A stretch of 42,790 nucleotides of DNA from DMER01 sp003451645 (GTDB taxonomy: Bacteria; Pseudomonadota; Alphaproteobacteria; Micropepsales; Micropepsaceae): assembly GCA_031976175.1 (NCBI GenBank), contig DALYLR010000033.1:1-42790 (forward strand). Reading direction: 5' to 3'. Under the pieces are notes generated by a model, which saw only the letters and a list, made by a program, of their open reading frames with translations, did not search any database and had not been told where the DNA came from. Within the stretch, counting starts at the first letter, position 1; each line of letters starts with the position of its first letter. Positions 30,910 to 41,400 of the stretch are shown one piece after another. Made by a program: the position numbers and the translations under genes.

Positions 30910-33117
30910 ATGACGATCAATCCAGTGGTGGCCGTCAGCAGACGGTGGGTGATTTTGGGCGGCTTGGCGGCGGGCGGCGGTCTTGCCGTCGGCTGGGCGT
31001 TGAGCCCGTTCTCACGGCTCGGCGAGCAACGCGCGCTCGCGGGCAAGGACGGCGAGATGGGGCTGAACGGCATGGTGCGCGTTGCCAATTCGGGTCAGGT
31101 CACGGTCCTCGTCCCACATGCCGATATGGGTGTTGGCAATGGCACGGCGCTCGCACAAATGCTGGCGGAGGAATTGGACGCGGATTGGACGCAGGTCGGC
31201 TTTGAGCGCGCACCGGGCGACATGGCGTTTGCCAATGGACCCTTGGCGCGGGCGTTCCTGCGCGGAGAGACGTCGATCCCAGGCTTCCTGGCCGGGACCG
31301 CCGATTTCGGCGCCCGCAAGTTGGCGGAGTTCATGCGGCTGCAGATCACGGGCGGCTCGACCGCGGTGCGCTTCACGGGCACCGATGGCATGCGCCGCGC
31401 GGGGGCTGCCGCGCGCTATATGCTGGTTCAGGCCGCAGCCGCCAAATGGGGCGTGCCAGCTAGCGAGATTACGGTTGAGGCGGGCCGCCTGAGCCACTCA
31501 TCCGGCAAGCAAGCAGGCCTTGGCGAGTTCGCCGAAGCGGCGGCCCAAATCACGCCGCCTGCGGATCTTCCGCTCAAGGCGCCATCGGCCTATAAGATCG
31601 TGGGCCAGCCGCTGCCGCGCTTTGACATTCCGGGCAAGGTCGACGGCACGGCTCTGTACACGCAAGATGTCCGCCCCGAGGGCGTGCTCCACGCGGCGAT
31701 CCGCAATTGCCCGGTGCCGGGCGGGATGCTCAAGGCCGTCGATGACAGCGCGGTCAAGGGCCGTCGTGGGGTCGTGCAGGTCGTGAAGCTCGACAATGCG
31801 GTCGTGGTGCTGGCCGACAATTTCTGGCGCGCCAAGGAAGCCGTCAATGCGCTGGAGCCCGAATGGGCGCCGGGCGCCAATGCCAAATTGTCGAGCGCCG
31901 ACACGCTGGCCGCGATGCGCAAGGGGCTCGCTGGGAATGACCGCACCACGGATTTCAGCCGCGGTGACGTGGCGGCTGCGCTCACCAAGGCCGCCAAGAC
32001 AATCGAGGCCGCCTATGACGTGCCCTATCTGTGCCATGCGCAGATGGAGCCGATGTCGTGTGCCGCGCAGATGAAAGACGGCACCTTGACCCTCTGGGCC
32101 GGGTTCCAGGATGCGCTGAGCGCCCGCTTCACGGCGGCCGAGGTTGCGGGCTTGCCCATCGAAAAGGTCACGGTCAACCACATGGCCCTGGGCGGCTCCT
32201 TCGGGAGGCGCATTTACTTCGACACGCTGACCCAAGCGGTCAAGATCGCCAAGCAGACGGACAAGCCCTTCATCCTCATGTACACGCGTGAGGAGGACAT
32301 GACCCAGGGCATGTACCGGAACATAAGTGCCGGGACATTTGCGGGAGGGCTGGACGGCAACGGGCGGCTGACGGCGATCGACTACCGCTTTGCCGAAAAG
32401 CAGGACCCGCCTGAGGCCTCGCAGATCTTCTACGATGTGCCGGATGTGACGGCATCCTATGTCAAGGGGATCAACAAGGCCCCCTGGGGCGCCTGGCGCA
32501 GTGTCGATCATACCGTGCACGGATTTTTTATCGAATCCTTCATGGACGAAGCCGCTGCCGCAGCGGGTCAAGACCCCTATCAATTCCGCCAAGCGCATCT
32601 GGCCAACAAGCCGCGCCATCTGAAAGTGCTGAACGCGGTGGCGGAGCTGGCGCGCTGGTCGGAAAAGCGTCCTGCAAGCACGGGGCTTGGGATCGCCATT
32701 GTCGAATCCTTTGGAACGGTTGTCGGCGAAGTGGTGCAGGTGACCTTGGGGCCCGATAAATCCGTCAAGGTGGACGAGGTCTGGGTCGCGGCCGATCCGG
32801 GCGAAGTGATCAATCCCGATGGCTTTGAGGCGCAAATGCAGTCCGGCGTGATCTATGGCTTGAGCGCCGCCCTGTTCGACGAGATCACTTACGAGAATGG
32901 TCAGGTCGTTCAGCAGAACTTTCCTGATTATCAGGTCGTGCAGATGCACAACGCGCCCAAGATCACCGTCAAAATGGTGCCCAGTGGGGCGACGACAGGC
33001 GGCGGCGGCGAGCCGGGAACGCCGCCGGTGTCAGCTGCGCTCGCCAATGCGATTGTGGCAGCAGGCGGACCGCGTATCCGCAGCCTGCCGCTGACCAAGT
33101 CACTGCAAATTGTTTAG
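30910..33117 (+). CDS. iorB: Molybdopterin-binding subunit of isoquinoline 1-oxidoreductase type
   Basis: The 735-residue protein has an N-terminal twin-arginine-like hydrophobic segment (SRRWVILGGLAAGGGLAVGW). The Mo-binding domains follow: YDVPYLCHAQMEPM, LGGSFGRRIY and the C-terminal GGGGEPGTPPVSAALANAI with the likely catalytic Glu701. An IorB-like single large subunit with Tat signal is exported with its Fe-S partner. No FAD subunit is encoded, as expected for the group; the electron acceptor, often a cytochrome c, is not nearby. ATG 30910 is chosen over TTG 30904. Its stop overlaps that of the convergent gene. Confidence 0.92.
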   Translation: MTINPVVAVSRRWVILGGLAAGGGLAVGWALSPFSRLGEQRALAGKDGEMGLNGMVRVANSGQVTVLVPHADMGVGNGTALAQMLAEELDADWTQVGFERAPGDMAFANGPLARAFLRGETSIPGFLAGTADFGARKLAEFMRLQITGGSTAVRFTGTDGMRRAGAAARYMLVQAAAAKWGVPASEITVEAGRLSHSSGKQAGLGEFAEAAAQITPPADLPLKAPSAYKIVGQPLPRFDIPGKVDGTALYTQDVRPEGVLHAAIRNCPVPGGMLKAVDDSAVKGRRGVVQVVKLDNAVVVLADNFWRAKEAVNALEPEWAPGANAKLSSADTLAAMRKGLAGNDRTTDFSRGDVAAALTKAAKTIEAAYDVPYLCHAQMEPMSCAAQMKDGTLTLWAGFQDALSARFTAAEVAGLPIEKVTVNHMALGGSFGRRIYFDTLTQAVKIAKQTDKPFILMYTREEDMTQGMYRNISAGTFAGGLDGNGRLTAIDYRFAEKQDPPEASQIFYDVPDVTASYVKGINKAPWGAWRSVDHTVHGFFIESFMDEAAAAAGQDPYQFRQAHLANKPRHLKVLNAVAELARWSEKRPASTGLGIAIVESFGTVVGEVVQVTLGPDKSVKVDEVWVAADPGEVINPDGFEAQMQSGVIYGLSAALFDEITYENGQVVQQNFPDYQVVQMHNAPKITVKMVPSGATTGGGGEPGTPPVSAALANAIVAAGGPRIRSLPLTKSLQIV

Positions 33118-36100
33118 CGCCGCAAGTCGAGCGTCATTGGGAAGTCAGGATTGATCACCGGCGGGCCGGGATCGAACGTGCCATTGGTAAACCCGCGCGG
33201 CTCAAACCGCGCGAGCCTGCGCCCCTCGGCCTCAAACGCATTGACGGGAAACGTGTCGTGCGCCCGCCCGCCGGGATGCGCCACATGATAGGTGCAGCCG
33301 CCGAGTGAGCGCTGACGCCAGCCATCCCACACCTCAATGGTCAAGGGCACATGGGGCGGGATGCGCGGGTGCAGCGAATGGGCGGGCCACCAGGCGCGGA
33401 AGCGCACGCCCGCGACCCCCTCGCCGCGCGTTTGCGTCGCCGTCAAGGGAGCACTGCGGCCATTGACGAGGCAGCGATGACGGCCCTCCACATAGCCATT
33501 GAGCTTGACCTGCAAGCGCTCCACCGAACTGTCGACATAGCGCACCGTGCCGCCAATCGCGCCTTCCTCCCCCATCACATGCCAGGGCTCCAGCGCCTGG
33601 CGCAGCTCAAGGCCGACGCTCTGGACATCCACCTCGCCGCAGAGCGGGAACCGGAAGGAGAAATGCGGCCGGAACCATTCCTGTTCAAAACCAAAGCCAT
33701 GCTCGCGCATCTCAGCGATCACATCGGCAAAGTCCGCCCAGACAAAATGCGGCAGCATGAATTTGTCATGCAGCGCCGTGCCCCAACGGACCAGCCCTTG
33801 GGTATACGGCTTCTCCCAAAAGCGGGCGATCAGCGCACGGAGCAATAATTGCTGCGCCAGGCTCATTTGCGCATGCGGAGGCATCTCAAAAGCGCGGAAC
33901 TCGACGAGGCCCAACCGGCCGGTGGAACTATCCGGGTCATAAAGCTTGTCGATACAGATTTCCGTGCGATGCGTATTGCCCGACATATCGATGAGCAAAT
34001 TGCGGAAGATGCGATCGGTCAGCCAGGGCTGGATGAAACCCTGCCCCGGTCCCGGCACTTGGTTGAAGGCGATCTCAAGCTCATAAAGCCCATCATGGCG
34101 GCCCTCATCAATGCGCGGGGCTTGCGAAGTGGGGCCGATGAACATGCCCGAGAATAGATAGGACAAGGAGGGATGGTTCTGCCAATAGCTGATGAGGCTG
34201 CGCAGCAGATCGGGCCGGCGCAAGAATGGGCTGTCGGCTGGCGTTGCCCCACCTACAACGATGTGATTGCCGCCGCCCGTGCCGGAATGGCGGCCATCGA
34301 GCATGAATTTCTCAGTGGTCAGACGCGATTGACGCGCCTCCTCATAGAGCGCTTCGGAGATGGCCACTTGCTCGCGCCAATTGCGGGCGGGATGGATGTT
34401 GACCTCGATGACACCAGGGTCCGGGGTCACCTTGATCACATTGATGCGGGGATCAAAGGGGGGCGGATAGCCCTCGATGTGGATGGCAGTATCAAGCTCG
34501 GCCGCCGTGTCCTCGATGGCCGACAGGATCTCGATATAGTCGGCGGCGGAGTTTACGGGCGGCATGAACACGCATAGCCGCCCATCGCGCGGCTCGACAG
34601 CCAATGCAGTTCGAATGCTGGCGCCTTCGACCGTTTGCTGTTGCTCAATATTGCGCAGGCGCTCGGTCCAGGCCCGGCTTTCAAGCGCGCCCGAGAGATA
34701 AGGCTGGCGCGCGGCATCGCGCTGCGGCAAAGGCGGCAAATCCGCAAACGGATCATCCGGGCCCGTATAGGGACGGCTCAAGGGTGAGAGCCAGGGCAGG
34801 CTCCCCAAGGGCAAGCGGAACCCCAACGGCGAATCGCCGGGGGCCAGATAGAGCCGGCCTTTGCGAGTCTTCCAGAATTCGGAGCGCCATTGCGCTAAGC
34901 CTTGCGCATTCCAGCGTTGCACGGGCAGGACATAACCGACCGGCTGGCGCAAGCCGCGTGCAAAGACGGCCTTCAACCGCGCGCGCTCCTCAGGGTCCTC
35001 TAGCTTGGAGTCCATCGGATCGACATTGTCTGGCAGCGCCTGCTCCTTGGCGAGGTAATGCCACGGGTCCTCATAGGCCGCCTGAGCATAAGCGGGGCTC
35101 AAATCCAAACGGCGGGCAAGCCCTGCGATAAAGCGCTCCGCCTCATGCAGGCCCGGATGCCGCTGCGCACGCTCGGTTGCAATGCGGGCCGTGTCGCCCC
35201 ACAAGGGCATCCCATCGCCGCGCCAATAGAGCGCGAAGGCCCAGCGCGGCAGGCTCTCGCCCGGATACCATTTGCCTTGCCCGTAATGCAGAAAGCCCCC
35301 TGGCGCGAACCGGTCTCGCAGGCGGCGGATCAAAACATCCGCGAAGTGGCGCTTGGTCGGGCCTACGGCCGCGGTATTCCATTCCTCCGCATCCTTGTCG
35401 TCGATCGCGACAAACGTGGGTTCGCCACCCATGGTCAGGCGCACATCGCCCTTTTGCAGAGCCTCTTCGACCTGATCGCCCAGCCGCTCGACCGCTGCCC
35501 ATTGTGCGGGCGTATAGGGCTTGGTCACCCGCGGCTGCTCACGCACGCGCTCGACCTGCATCTCGAAAGAGAACTCCACCTCGCACTCATCGACAAGGCC
35601 TTGGATGGGACTGGCGAATTGCGGGTCCGCGGTGCAGGCGAGCGGGATGTGCCCCTCGCCTGCAAAAAGCCCGGAGGTAGGGTCAAGGCCCACCCAGCCT
35701 GCACCCGGCAAATAGACCTCCGCCCAGGCATGCAGATCGGTAAAATCGACCTCGGTACCCGAGGGGCCATCAAGCGCCTTTTGATCAGGGGTCAGCTGAA
35801 TGAGATAGCCGCTGGCAAAGCGCGCCGCCAAGCCCAAATGCCGCAGGATCTGCACCAGCAGCCAGCCGCTGTCACGGCACGAGCCGGATGCCTTGGCGAG
35901 TGTCTCTTCCGGCGCCTGGATACCCGGCTCCATGCGGATCAGATATTTGATGTCCTTCTGAAGCTGCGCGTTCAGGTCGAAGAGGAAATTCGACGTGTTG
36001 CGCGATGTGCGGTCAATGCGGCCGACATAATCCTTGAACAGCGGACCATGTGGCGCCGTCTGCAGATAAGGTTTTAGCTCCTGAGCCAGTTCGTCATCAT

Positions 36101-36416
36101 AGGCAAAAGGGAATTTCTCCGCGTCCGGTTCCAGGAAAAAATCAAACGGGTTGATCACGTCCAGCTGCGCGGTCAGGTTGACCTCCACGGTCAGGTGATC
36201 GGTCAGCTCCTGGAAGACGCAACGCGCGACCCAGTTCGACTGCGGGTCCTGCTGCCAGTTGAGGAAGTGCTCGCCTGGGCTGACTTTCAAACTATAGGCC
36301 AGGATCGGCGTGCGGGCATGAGGCGCCGGGCGTAAGCGGATCGTCTGGGCCCCCAGCGTCACCAGCCTGTCGTATTTGTACCGGGTCACGTGGCGGATCG
36401 CAGCGCAGATCGTCAT
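33114..36416 (-). CDS. Transglutaminase-like protein with DUF2126 domain
   Basis: The 1100-residue protein has an N-terminal bacterial transglutaminase domain with catalytic triad Cys180 (GSCRDSGW), His229 (DLHAWAEVYL) and Asp245 (GLDPTSG). The DUF2126 domain follows, with LTMGGEPTFVAIDD, GGGNHIVVGGATPADSPFLRRPDLLRSLISYWQNHPSLSYLFSG and DLRR at the end. Such large proteins are common in alphaproteobacteria and often sit with alpha-E/circularly permuted ATP-grasp peptide genes; those partners are absent here. ATG 36416 has GAGGTG upstream, and the family begins there. Function unproven. Confidence 0.92.
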   Translation of the reverse strand: MTICAAIRHVTRYKYDRLVTLGAQTIRLRPAPHARTPILAYSLKVSPGEHFLNWQQDPQSNWVARCVFQELTDHLTVEVNLTAQLDVINPFDFFLEPDAEKFPFAYDDELAQELKPYLQTAPHGPLFKDYVGRIDRTSRNTSNFLFDLNAQLQKDIKYLIRMEPGIQAPEETLAKASGSCRDSGWLLVQILRHLGLAARFASGYLIQLTPDQKALDGPSGTEVDFTDLHAWAEVYLPGAGWVGLDPTSGLFAGEGHIPLACTADPQFASPIQGLVDECEVEFSFEMQVERVREQPRVTKPYTPAQWAAVERLGDQVEEALQKGDVRLTMGGEPTFVAIDDKDAEEWNTAAVGPTKRHFADVLIRRLRDRFAPGGFLHYGQGKWYPGESLPRWAFALYWRGDGMPLWGDTARIATERAQRHPGLHEAERFIAGLARRLDLSPAYAQAAYEDPWHYLAKEQALPDNVDPMDSKLEDPEERARLKAVFARGLRQPVGYVLPVQRWNAQGLAQWRSEFWKTRKGRLYLAPGDSPLGFRLPLGSLPWLSPLSRPYTGPDDPFADLPPLPQRDAARQPYLSGALESRAWTERLRNIEQQQTVEGASIRTALAVEPRDGRLCVFMPPVNSAADYIEILSAIEDTAAELDTAIHIEGYPPPFDPRINVIKVTPDPGVIEVNIHPARNWREQVAISEALYEEARQSRLTTEKFMLDGRHSGTGGGNHIVVGGATPADSPFLRRPDLLRSLISYWQNHPSLSYLFSGMFIGPTSQAPRIDEGRHDGLYELEIAFNQVPGPGQGFIQPWLTDRIFRNLLIDMSGNTHRTEICIDKLYDPDSSTGRLGLVEFRAFEMPPHAQMSLAQQLLLRALIARFWEKPYTQGLVRWGTALHDKFMLPHFVWADFADVIAEMREHGFGFEQEWFRPHFSFRFPLCGEVDVQSVGLELRQALEPWHVMGEEGAIGGTVRYVDSSVERLQVKLNGYVEGRHRCLVNGRSAPLTATQTRGEGVAGVRFRAWWPAHSLHPRIPPHVPLTIEVWDGWRQRSLGGCTYHVAHPGGRAHDTFPVNAFEAEGRRLARFEPRGFTNGTFDPGPPVINPDFPMTLDLRR

Positions 36417-36602
36417 GAGGCACCTCAAATCAGGGCGGTTGACGTGACTTGGCATGGTCACGCATCTCCGGCAACAGGCCATTGTCCCCGCGATGACCGG
36501 CACCCTCATTCAACAGCGTTAACAACCTGTCGCATGAATGCACCAGATCGGCGGTATTCTAATTTTTGACGGATTTGTTAGTAGGCACCTATGCCGGTCC
36601 GT

Positions 36603-36608
36603 TATAAT
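36603..36608 (+). promoter_or_regulatory. Candidate -10 box for the padR-RND operon
   Basis: TATAAT stands 32 nt upstream of the PadR start. It is notable in this GC-rich genome. A weak -35 (TTAGTA) is 19 nt upstream. An imperfect palindrome TAGG-CA-CCTA overlaps that region and could be the PadR operator. Confidence 0.45.
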
Positions 36609-36639
36609 CACCCTACTGTGGCGAGGGGTGATTTGTGCG

Positions 36640-37230
36640 ATGGACGTGCGTACGCAATGTTTGGGTCTTTTGATGCGCGGGCCTGCGTCAGGCTATGCGC
36701 TCAAGCGGCTCATTGAAAACGGCCCTTTCTGCCATTTCCTGGAGGCCAGTTTTGCGGCGATTTATCCAGCACTCGCCCGCTTGACCGCCGACGGCCTGGT
36801 CAGTGTGACGGAGGAGGCGCAGGACAGGCGCCCTCAGAAAAAGGTCTATGCGGTCACCCCAGCAGGACGGGAGGCCTTTGTCGCGGCGCTGAGCGGCCCG
36901 ATCGAGGATGATCATTTCCGCAGCCCGTGGCTTGTGGCGCTTTATTTCGCCGATTTGCTACCGCCCGAGCGGGTCAAAACCTTGATCGCGGAGCGCAAGG
37001 ATTATTGTCTGCGCCAGATCGCCCTCATTAGCGAGGCGCGCGCCAGCGCCGAGACCCCCGGTGCACGCTATGCGGCCGAGATGGGGCTTGCGGTTTTCCG
37101 CGCCGAGTTCGCCTACCTCACCCAAACGCCAGTGCCAGGATCGGCCGACGCCAATCCGCCGCTAGCGCGCCAACGTAAATCACCAAATCCTCATCTTTCT
37201 GCCGCCGTGAGTGTGCTCCATGACGTATGA
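36640..37230 (+). CDS. PadR family transcriptional regulator
   Basis: With ATG 36640 the product is 196 residues. The N-terminal winged helix has LGLLMRGPASGYALKRLIENG, SFAAIYPALARLTADGLVSVTEE and KKVYAVTPAGREAF, the PadR signature. The C-terminal part (from about residue 90) is the helical dimerisation domain. It overlaps the membrane fusion protein gene by 11 nt and is probably the local repressor of the efflux system. A longer in-frame start at 36538 lacks homology. Confidence 0.88.
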   Translation: MDVRTQCLGLLMRGPASGYALKRLIENGPFCHFLEASFAAIYPALARLTADGLVSVTEEAQDRRPQKKVYAVTPAGREAFVAALSGPIEDDHFRSPWLVALYFADLLPPERVKTLIAERKDYCLRQIALISEARASAETPGARYAAEMGLAVFRAEFAYLTQTPVPGSADANPPLARQRKSPNPHLSAAVSVLHDV

Positions 37231-38446
37231 GTCCGATGAACCGCGCGGCATTCCGCGCTCTTATGTGGTTGCGGCGGTCCTGTTGATCATACTGATCGCT
37301 TGGGTCGCGTCGGGCTATGTTCTGCGCGGCGAGAAAGCCAAGACGCAAGACGCCAGCGCTAAGCCCAAAGAGAGCATCGTCACCGTGCGCGCCAGGGTGC
37401 TAACCGCCGAACAACGCCGGGCTACGCTCGTCATCCGCGGCCAGACCGAGGCCCTGCGCAAGGTTGAGGTGCGCTCAGAGACCGCGGGCACCGTCTCGGG
37501 CACGCCGGCGGACAAGGGTCAGACCGTCAAAACGGGCGACATTCTCTGCCAGCTCAAGCTCGATGCCCGCGAGGCGCAGCTCGCCCAGGCCCGCGCGCAA
37601 AAGAAACAGCGCGAGCTTGAATATGAGGGCTCCAAGTCACTGGCCGAAAAGGGCTTCCGCTCCGATACCGCGGTTGCTGGCGACAAGGCCGAGTTCGAAG
37701 GCGCACGCGCCGCCGTCGAACAAATGGAAAAGGAGATGGAGAACACCCGCATGCGCGCGCCGTTCGACGGGATCGTCGATGACCGTCGCGTCGATGTGGG
37801 CGACTATATGCAGCCTGGCGCCGTGTGTGCCGTCGTGATCGATCAGGATCCCTTCCTGGTGGTGGGCCAAGTGTCGGAGCGCGATGTGGCGGCGCTCAAG
37901 CAAGGCGAGCCAGGCTCTGCGAGGCTCATCACCGGCGAACAAGTGACCGGCACAGTGCGGTTCGTCTCACGGGCGGCCGACGCACAGACCCGCACCTTCC
38001 GCGTCGAGTTGGAGGTCCCGAACCCCGCTGGCGACCTGCGCGACGGCGTCACGGCCGAAATCCGCATTGAAACGCAAGCGGTCCCCGCCCATCGGGTGAG
38101 CCCCGCTATTCTGGGGCTCGATGAGCGTGGCGTTGTGGGCCTGCGCACGCTCGACCCTGATGGCACAGTGCGCTTTGTGCCGGTGACGATCATTGGCGAC
38201 GACAAGGATGGCATCTGGGTGAGCGGCCTTCCCGAGCGCGCCACCGTGATTACGGTGGGACAGGAATTCGTCACCCCCGGCCAAAAGGTCAAAGCCGTGA
38301 TGGACGACGCTGCCGCCCCACCGGCCGCTGCTCCCGCACCGGCCCCCGCCACACCAGCCCCGCAAGCAGCGCCTGCCCCGGCTCCGGCCACGCAGGACAA
38401 GGCCGCGCCCGCCCCCGCCCCCAATGCCGCGAATAAGGGGGTCTAG
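37220..38446 (+). CDS. RND efflux periplasmic adaptor (membrane fusion protein)
   Basis: The 408-residue protein has an N-terminal anchor (about 17-39). The lipoyl half-motif is VRSETAGTVSGTPADKGQTVKTGDILCQL, and a helical hairpin rich in Ala/Gln/Lys follows. The second lipoyl half is RMRAPFDGIVDDRRVDVGDYMQPG, followed by the beta-barrel domain. The last 50 residues are a Pro/Ala-rich tail of unusual composition. It links the pump encoded 6 nt downstream to an outer-membrane channel not in this window. Confidence 0.9.
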   Translation: MTYESDEPRGIPRSYVVAAVLLIILIAWVASGYVLRGEKAKTQDASAKPKESIVTVRARVLTAEQRRATLVIRGQTEALRKVEVRSETAGTVSGTPADKGQTVKTGDILCQLKLDAREAQLAQARAQKKQRELEYEGSKSLAEKGFRSDTAVAGDKAEFEGARAAVEQMEKEMENTRMRAPFDGIVDDRRVDVGDYMQPGAVCAVVIDQDPFLVVGQVSERDVAALKQGEPGSARLITGEQVTGTVRFVSRAADAQTRTFRVELEVPNPAGDLRDGVTAEIRIETQAVPAHRVSPAILGLDERGVVGLRTLDPDGTVRFVPVTIIGDDKDGIWVSGLPERATVITVGQEFVTPGQKVKAVMDDAAAPPAAAPAPAPATPAPQAAPAPAPATQDKAAPAPAPNAANKGV

Positions 38447-38452
38447 GCGCCC

Positions 38453-41400
38453 ATGAACTGGCTCGTAGATTGGGTTGTCGACCGCTCACGCCTGACACTC
38501 AGTGTCATCGTCGCGATTATCGTGATGGGCACTTACGCCTATATGGCGATCCCGAAAGAGGCCGACCCCGATATTCCCATTCCGGTCGTCAGCGTCACCG
38601 TGTTCTTGCGCGGGGTCAGCCCGGAAGATGCCGAGCGCCTCTTGGTGCGCCCCTTGGAAACGCAGCTCAAGACCGTTGAGGGCTTGAAGCAAATGCGCTC
38701 CACCGCGGGGCTCGGCTATGGCGGCATCACGCTCGAATTCGACGTGAATTTCGACAAGGAAAAGGCGCTGAGCCGCATCCGCGACAAGGTCGATCTGGCC
38801 AAGGCCGACCTGCCCGTCGATGCCGAGGAACCGATTATCCAGGAAATCAACATCGCGCTCAATCCGTCGATCACCGTTGTCCTGTCCGGCGATCTGCCTG
38901 AGCGCACGATGTTGAATGTGGCCAAGCGCCTCAAGCGCCAGTTTGAGGTCACACCCGGCGTATTGGAGGCCACGCTCAACGGCGCGCGCGAAGACCTTTT
39001 GGAGATCGAGATCGATCCGGCGCGCGTTGAATCCTATGGCATTTCCGCCGACGATCTCTTCAGCATTGTGCGCCTGAACAACCAATTGGTACCAGCGGGC
39101 GCCATCGATACGGGCCGTGGGCGTTTCCAAGTCAAAGTTCCGGGCCTGTTCGAAACAGCGGATGACGTCTTGCGCCTGCCCATCAAGGTGTCGGGCGACC
39201 GGGTCGTAACGCTGAAAGACATCGCCACGATCCGACGTACCTTCCAGGATGCGACCTCGTTCTCGCGCTATAATGGTAAGCGCTCGATCTCCATCGATGT
39301 GACCAAGCGCATTGGCGCCAATATCGTTGGCACCATCACCGCGGTCAAAGCGGTGGTGGAGGCGGCACGGCCGCAATTGCCCGCAGGGCTCAACATCCAA
39401 TATTCGGGCGATCAGTCCTATTTCATCAATGCCCAGCTGACGCAGCTGACCAATGCCATTCTGCTCGCCATCGTGCTCGTGATGACGATTGTGGTGGCGA
39501 TCCTGGGCCTGCGCTCTGGCCTCATCACCGGGTTTTCCATCCCCGCCTCGTTCCTGATCGGCTTCTTGGCGCTTTATTTCGGCGGCTACACGATCAATCT
39601 GATGATCCTGTTCGGCATGGTCATCACGGTGGGCCTGCTCGTCGATAACGGGATCATCGTGTCGGAATATGCCGACCGCAAAATGGTCGAGGGCTATAGC
39701 GCCAGCGATGCCTTCCGTGAGGCCGCCAAGCGCATGTTCTGGCCGGTCGTGTCCTCCACCGCCACGACGCTCGCGGCCTTTGCGCCGATGCTGTTCTGGC
39801 CTGGCGTGTCGGGCAAATTCATGGGTTACCTGCCGCTGACCATGATCTTTATCATGACAGCGTCGATGGTCGTGTCGCTCCTGTTCATGCCGACCATCGG
39901 TGCCATTTTCGGCAAGGCGGAAAAGCCCAGCGCCCGGCATCAGCGCGACATCGAATTGTCGGAAACTGGCAATCTGTTCGCCATCACCGGCTGGACCGGC
40001 CTTTATGCGCATTGGACGTTGTGGTCGGTTTACCGGCCGCTCTTGGTCATCGCGTTCGCCGTGGTCACCATGGTGGGCGTCATCGTGACCTATGCCTCGG
40101 TCAGCAAGGGCGTCGAATTCTTCGTTGAGACGGATATCGACTTTGCCTCCTTGCGCGTGCGGGCGCGGGGTAATCTGTCTGCGGAGGAAAAGCGCGATCT
40201 GATCATCGAGGTCGAGAGGCGGGTCTTGGGCACGCCGGGCCTCAAAGGTGTCAACGCCTTCACCAGCGGCGGCGGCGGCGGCTTTAGCGGTTTTGGCGGC
40301 GGCGCCCCTGTCGACACCATTGGTCAGGTCTTTGTGGAGCTCAAACCCTATTTCGAGCGCGGGCCCTCCGATCCGATCATGGCGGAGGTGCGCAAGCGGG
40401 TTGAGAATATCCCCGGCATCTATGTCGAGCTGTTCGAGTTTCAGGGCGGCCCTCCCACCGGCAAAGCGATTCAAATCGAGATCGGCTCGGAGAATTACGC
40501 GCTGCTCGACCAAGTGACCGATAAGGTCCGCAAACACGTTGATGGCGTCAAGGCGCTGATCGATATCGAGGACTCGCGGCCGCTGCCCGGTATCGAATGG
40601 GCGCTGACCATCGACCGTGAACAAGCGGGCCGCTTTGGCGCCAATGTGGCCTCGATCGGCGCAACGGTGCAGCTCGTGACCAATGGCGTCTTGGTTGGCA
40701 AATACCGCCCTGACGACGCGGAGGACGAGGTTGATATCCGGGTGCGCTTCCCGGCCGAGGACCGGGGCATCAGCGCGCTTGACCGCTTGCGCGTTAACAC
40801 CCGCGACGGCAGCGTGCCCATCACCAACTTCGTCACCCGTACCGCCAAGCAGCAGGTCAGCCGCTATGAGCGCGTGGACGGGGTGCGCGTCTGGCAGGTG
40901 CGGGCGAATATCGACCCCAACCTCAAGGACCCTAAAACAGGTAATCCGTACACGACAAGCGACCGAATTGCCGAAGTGCGGAAATGGATCCAGGAGCAGA
41001 ATTTCGATCCGACCATCCGGATCATCTTCCGCGGCGCGGATGAGCAGCAACAGGAGAGCGCCAACTTCCTCGTGCTCGCTTTTGCGGGCGGCATGCTCGC
41101 CATTGGCGGCATCCTGATCATTCAGTTCAACAATTTCTGGCACGCACTCGTGATCCTGTCCGCCGTTGTCCTGTCAATCACGGGCGTGTTCTTGGGCCTC
41201 ATTGTGGAGGCACAGAAATTCTCCGTCATCATGACGGGGACCGGCGCCGTGGCGCTCATCGGCGTGATGGTCAACCACAACATTGTGCTCATCGATACGT
41301 TCCAGAAGCTGTTGGCGTCCGGTGTGCCGCCTATGGAAGCCATCGTGCGCACTGGTGTCCAGCGGTTGCGGCCCGTTCTTCTGACAACCATCACCGCAAT

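Noticed and set aside
31498..32949. 483-codon minus-strand frame opposite the molybdoenzyme
   Set aside because: It is a shadow of iorB, with no recognisable motif or ribosome site.
38486..41143. 885-codon minus-strand open frame opposite the RND pump
   Set aside because: Its Asp/His/Arg-rich composition is typical of an antisense shadow in high-GC DNA, and the plus strand encodes a clear RND transporter.
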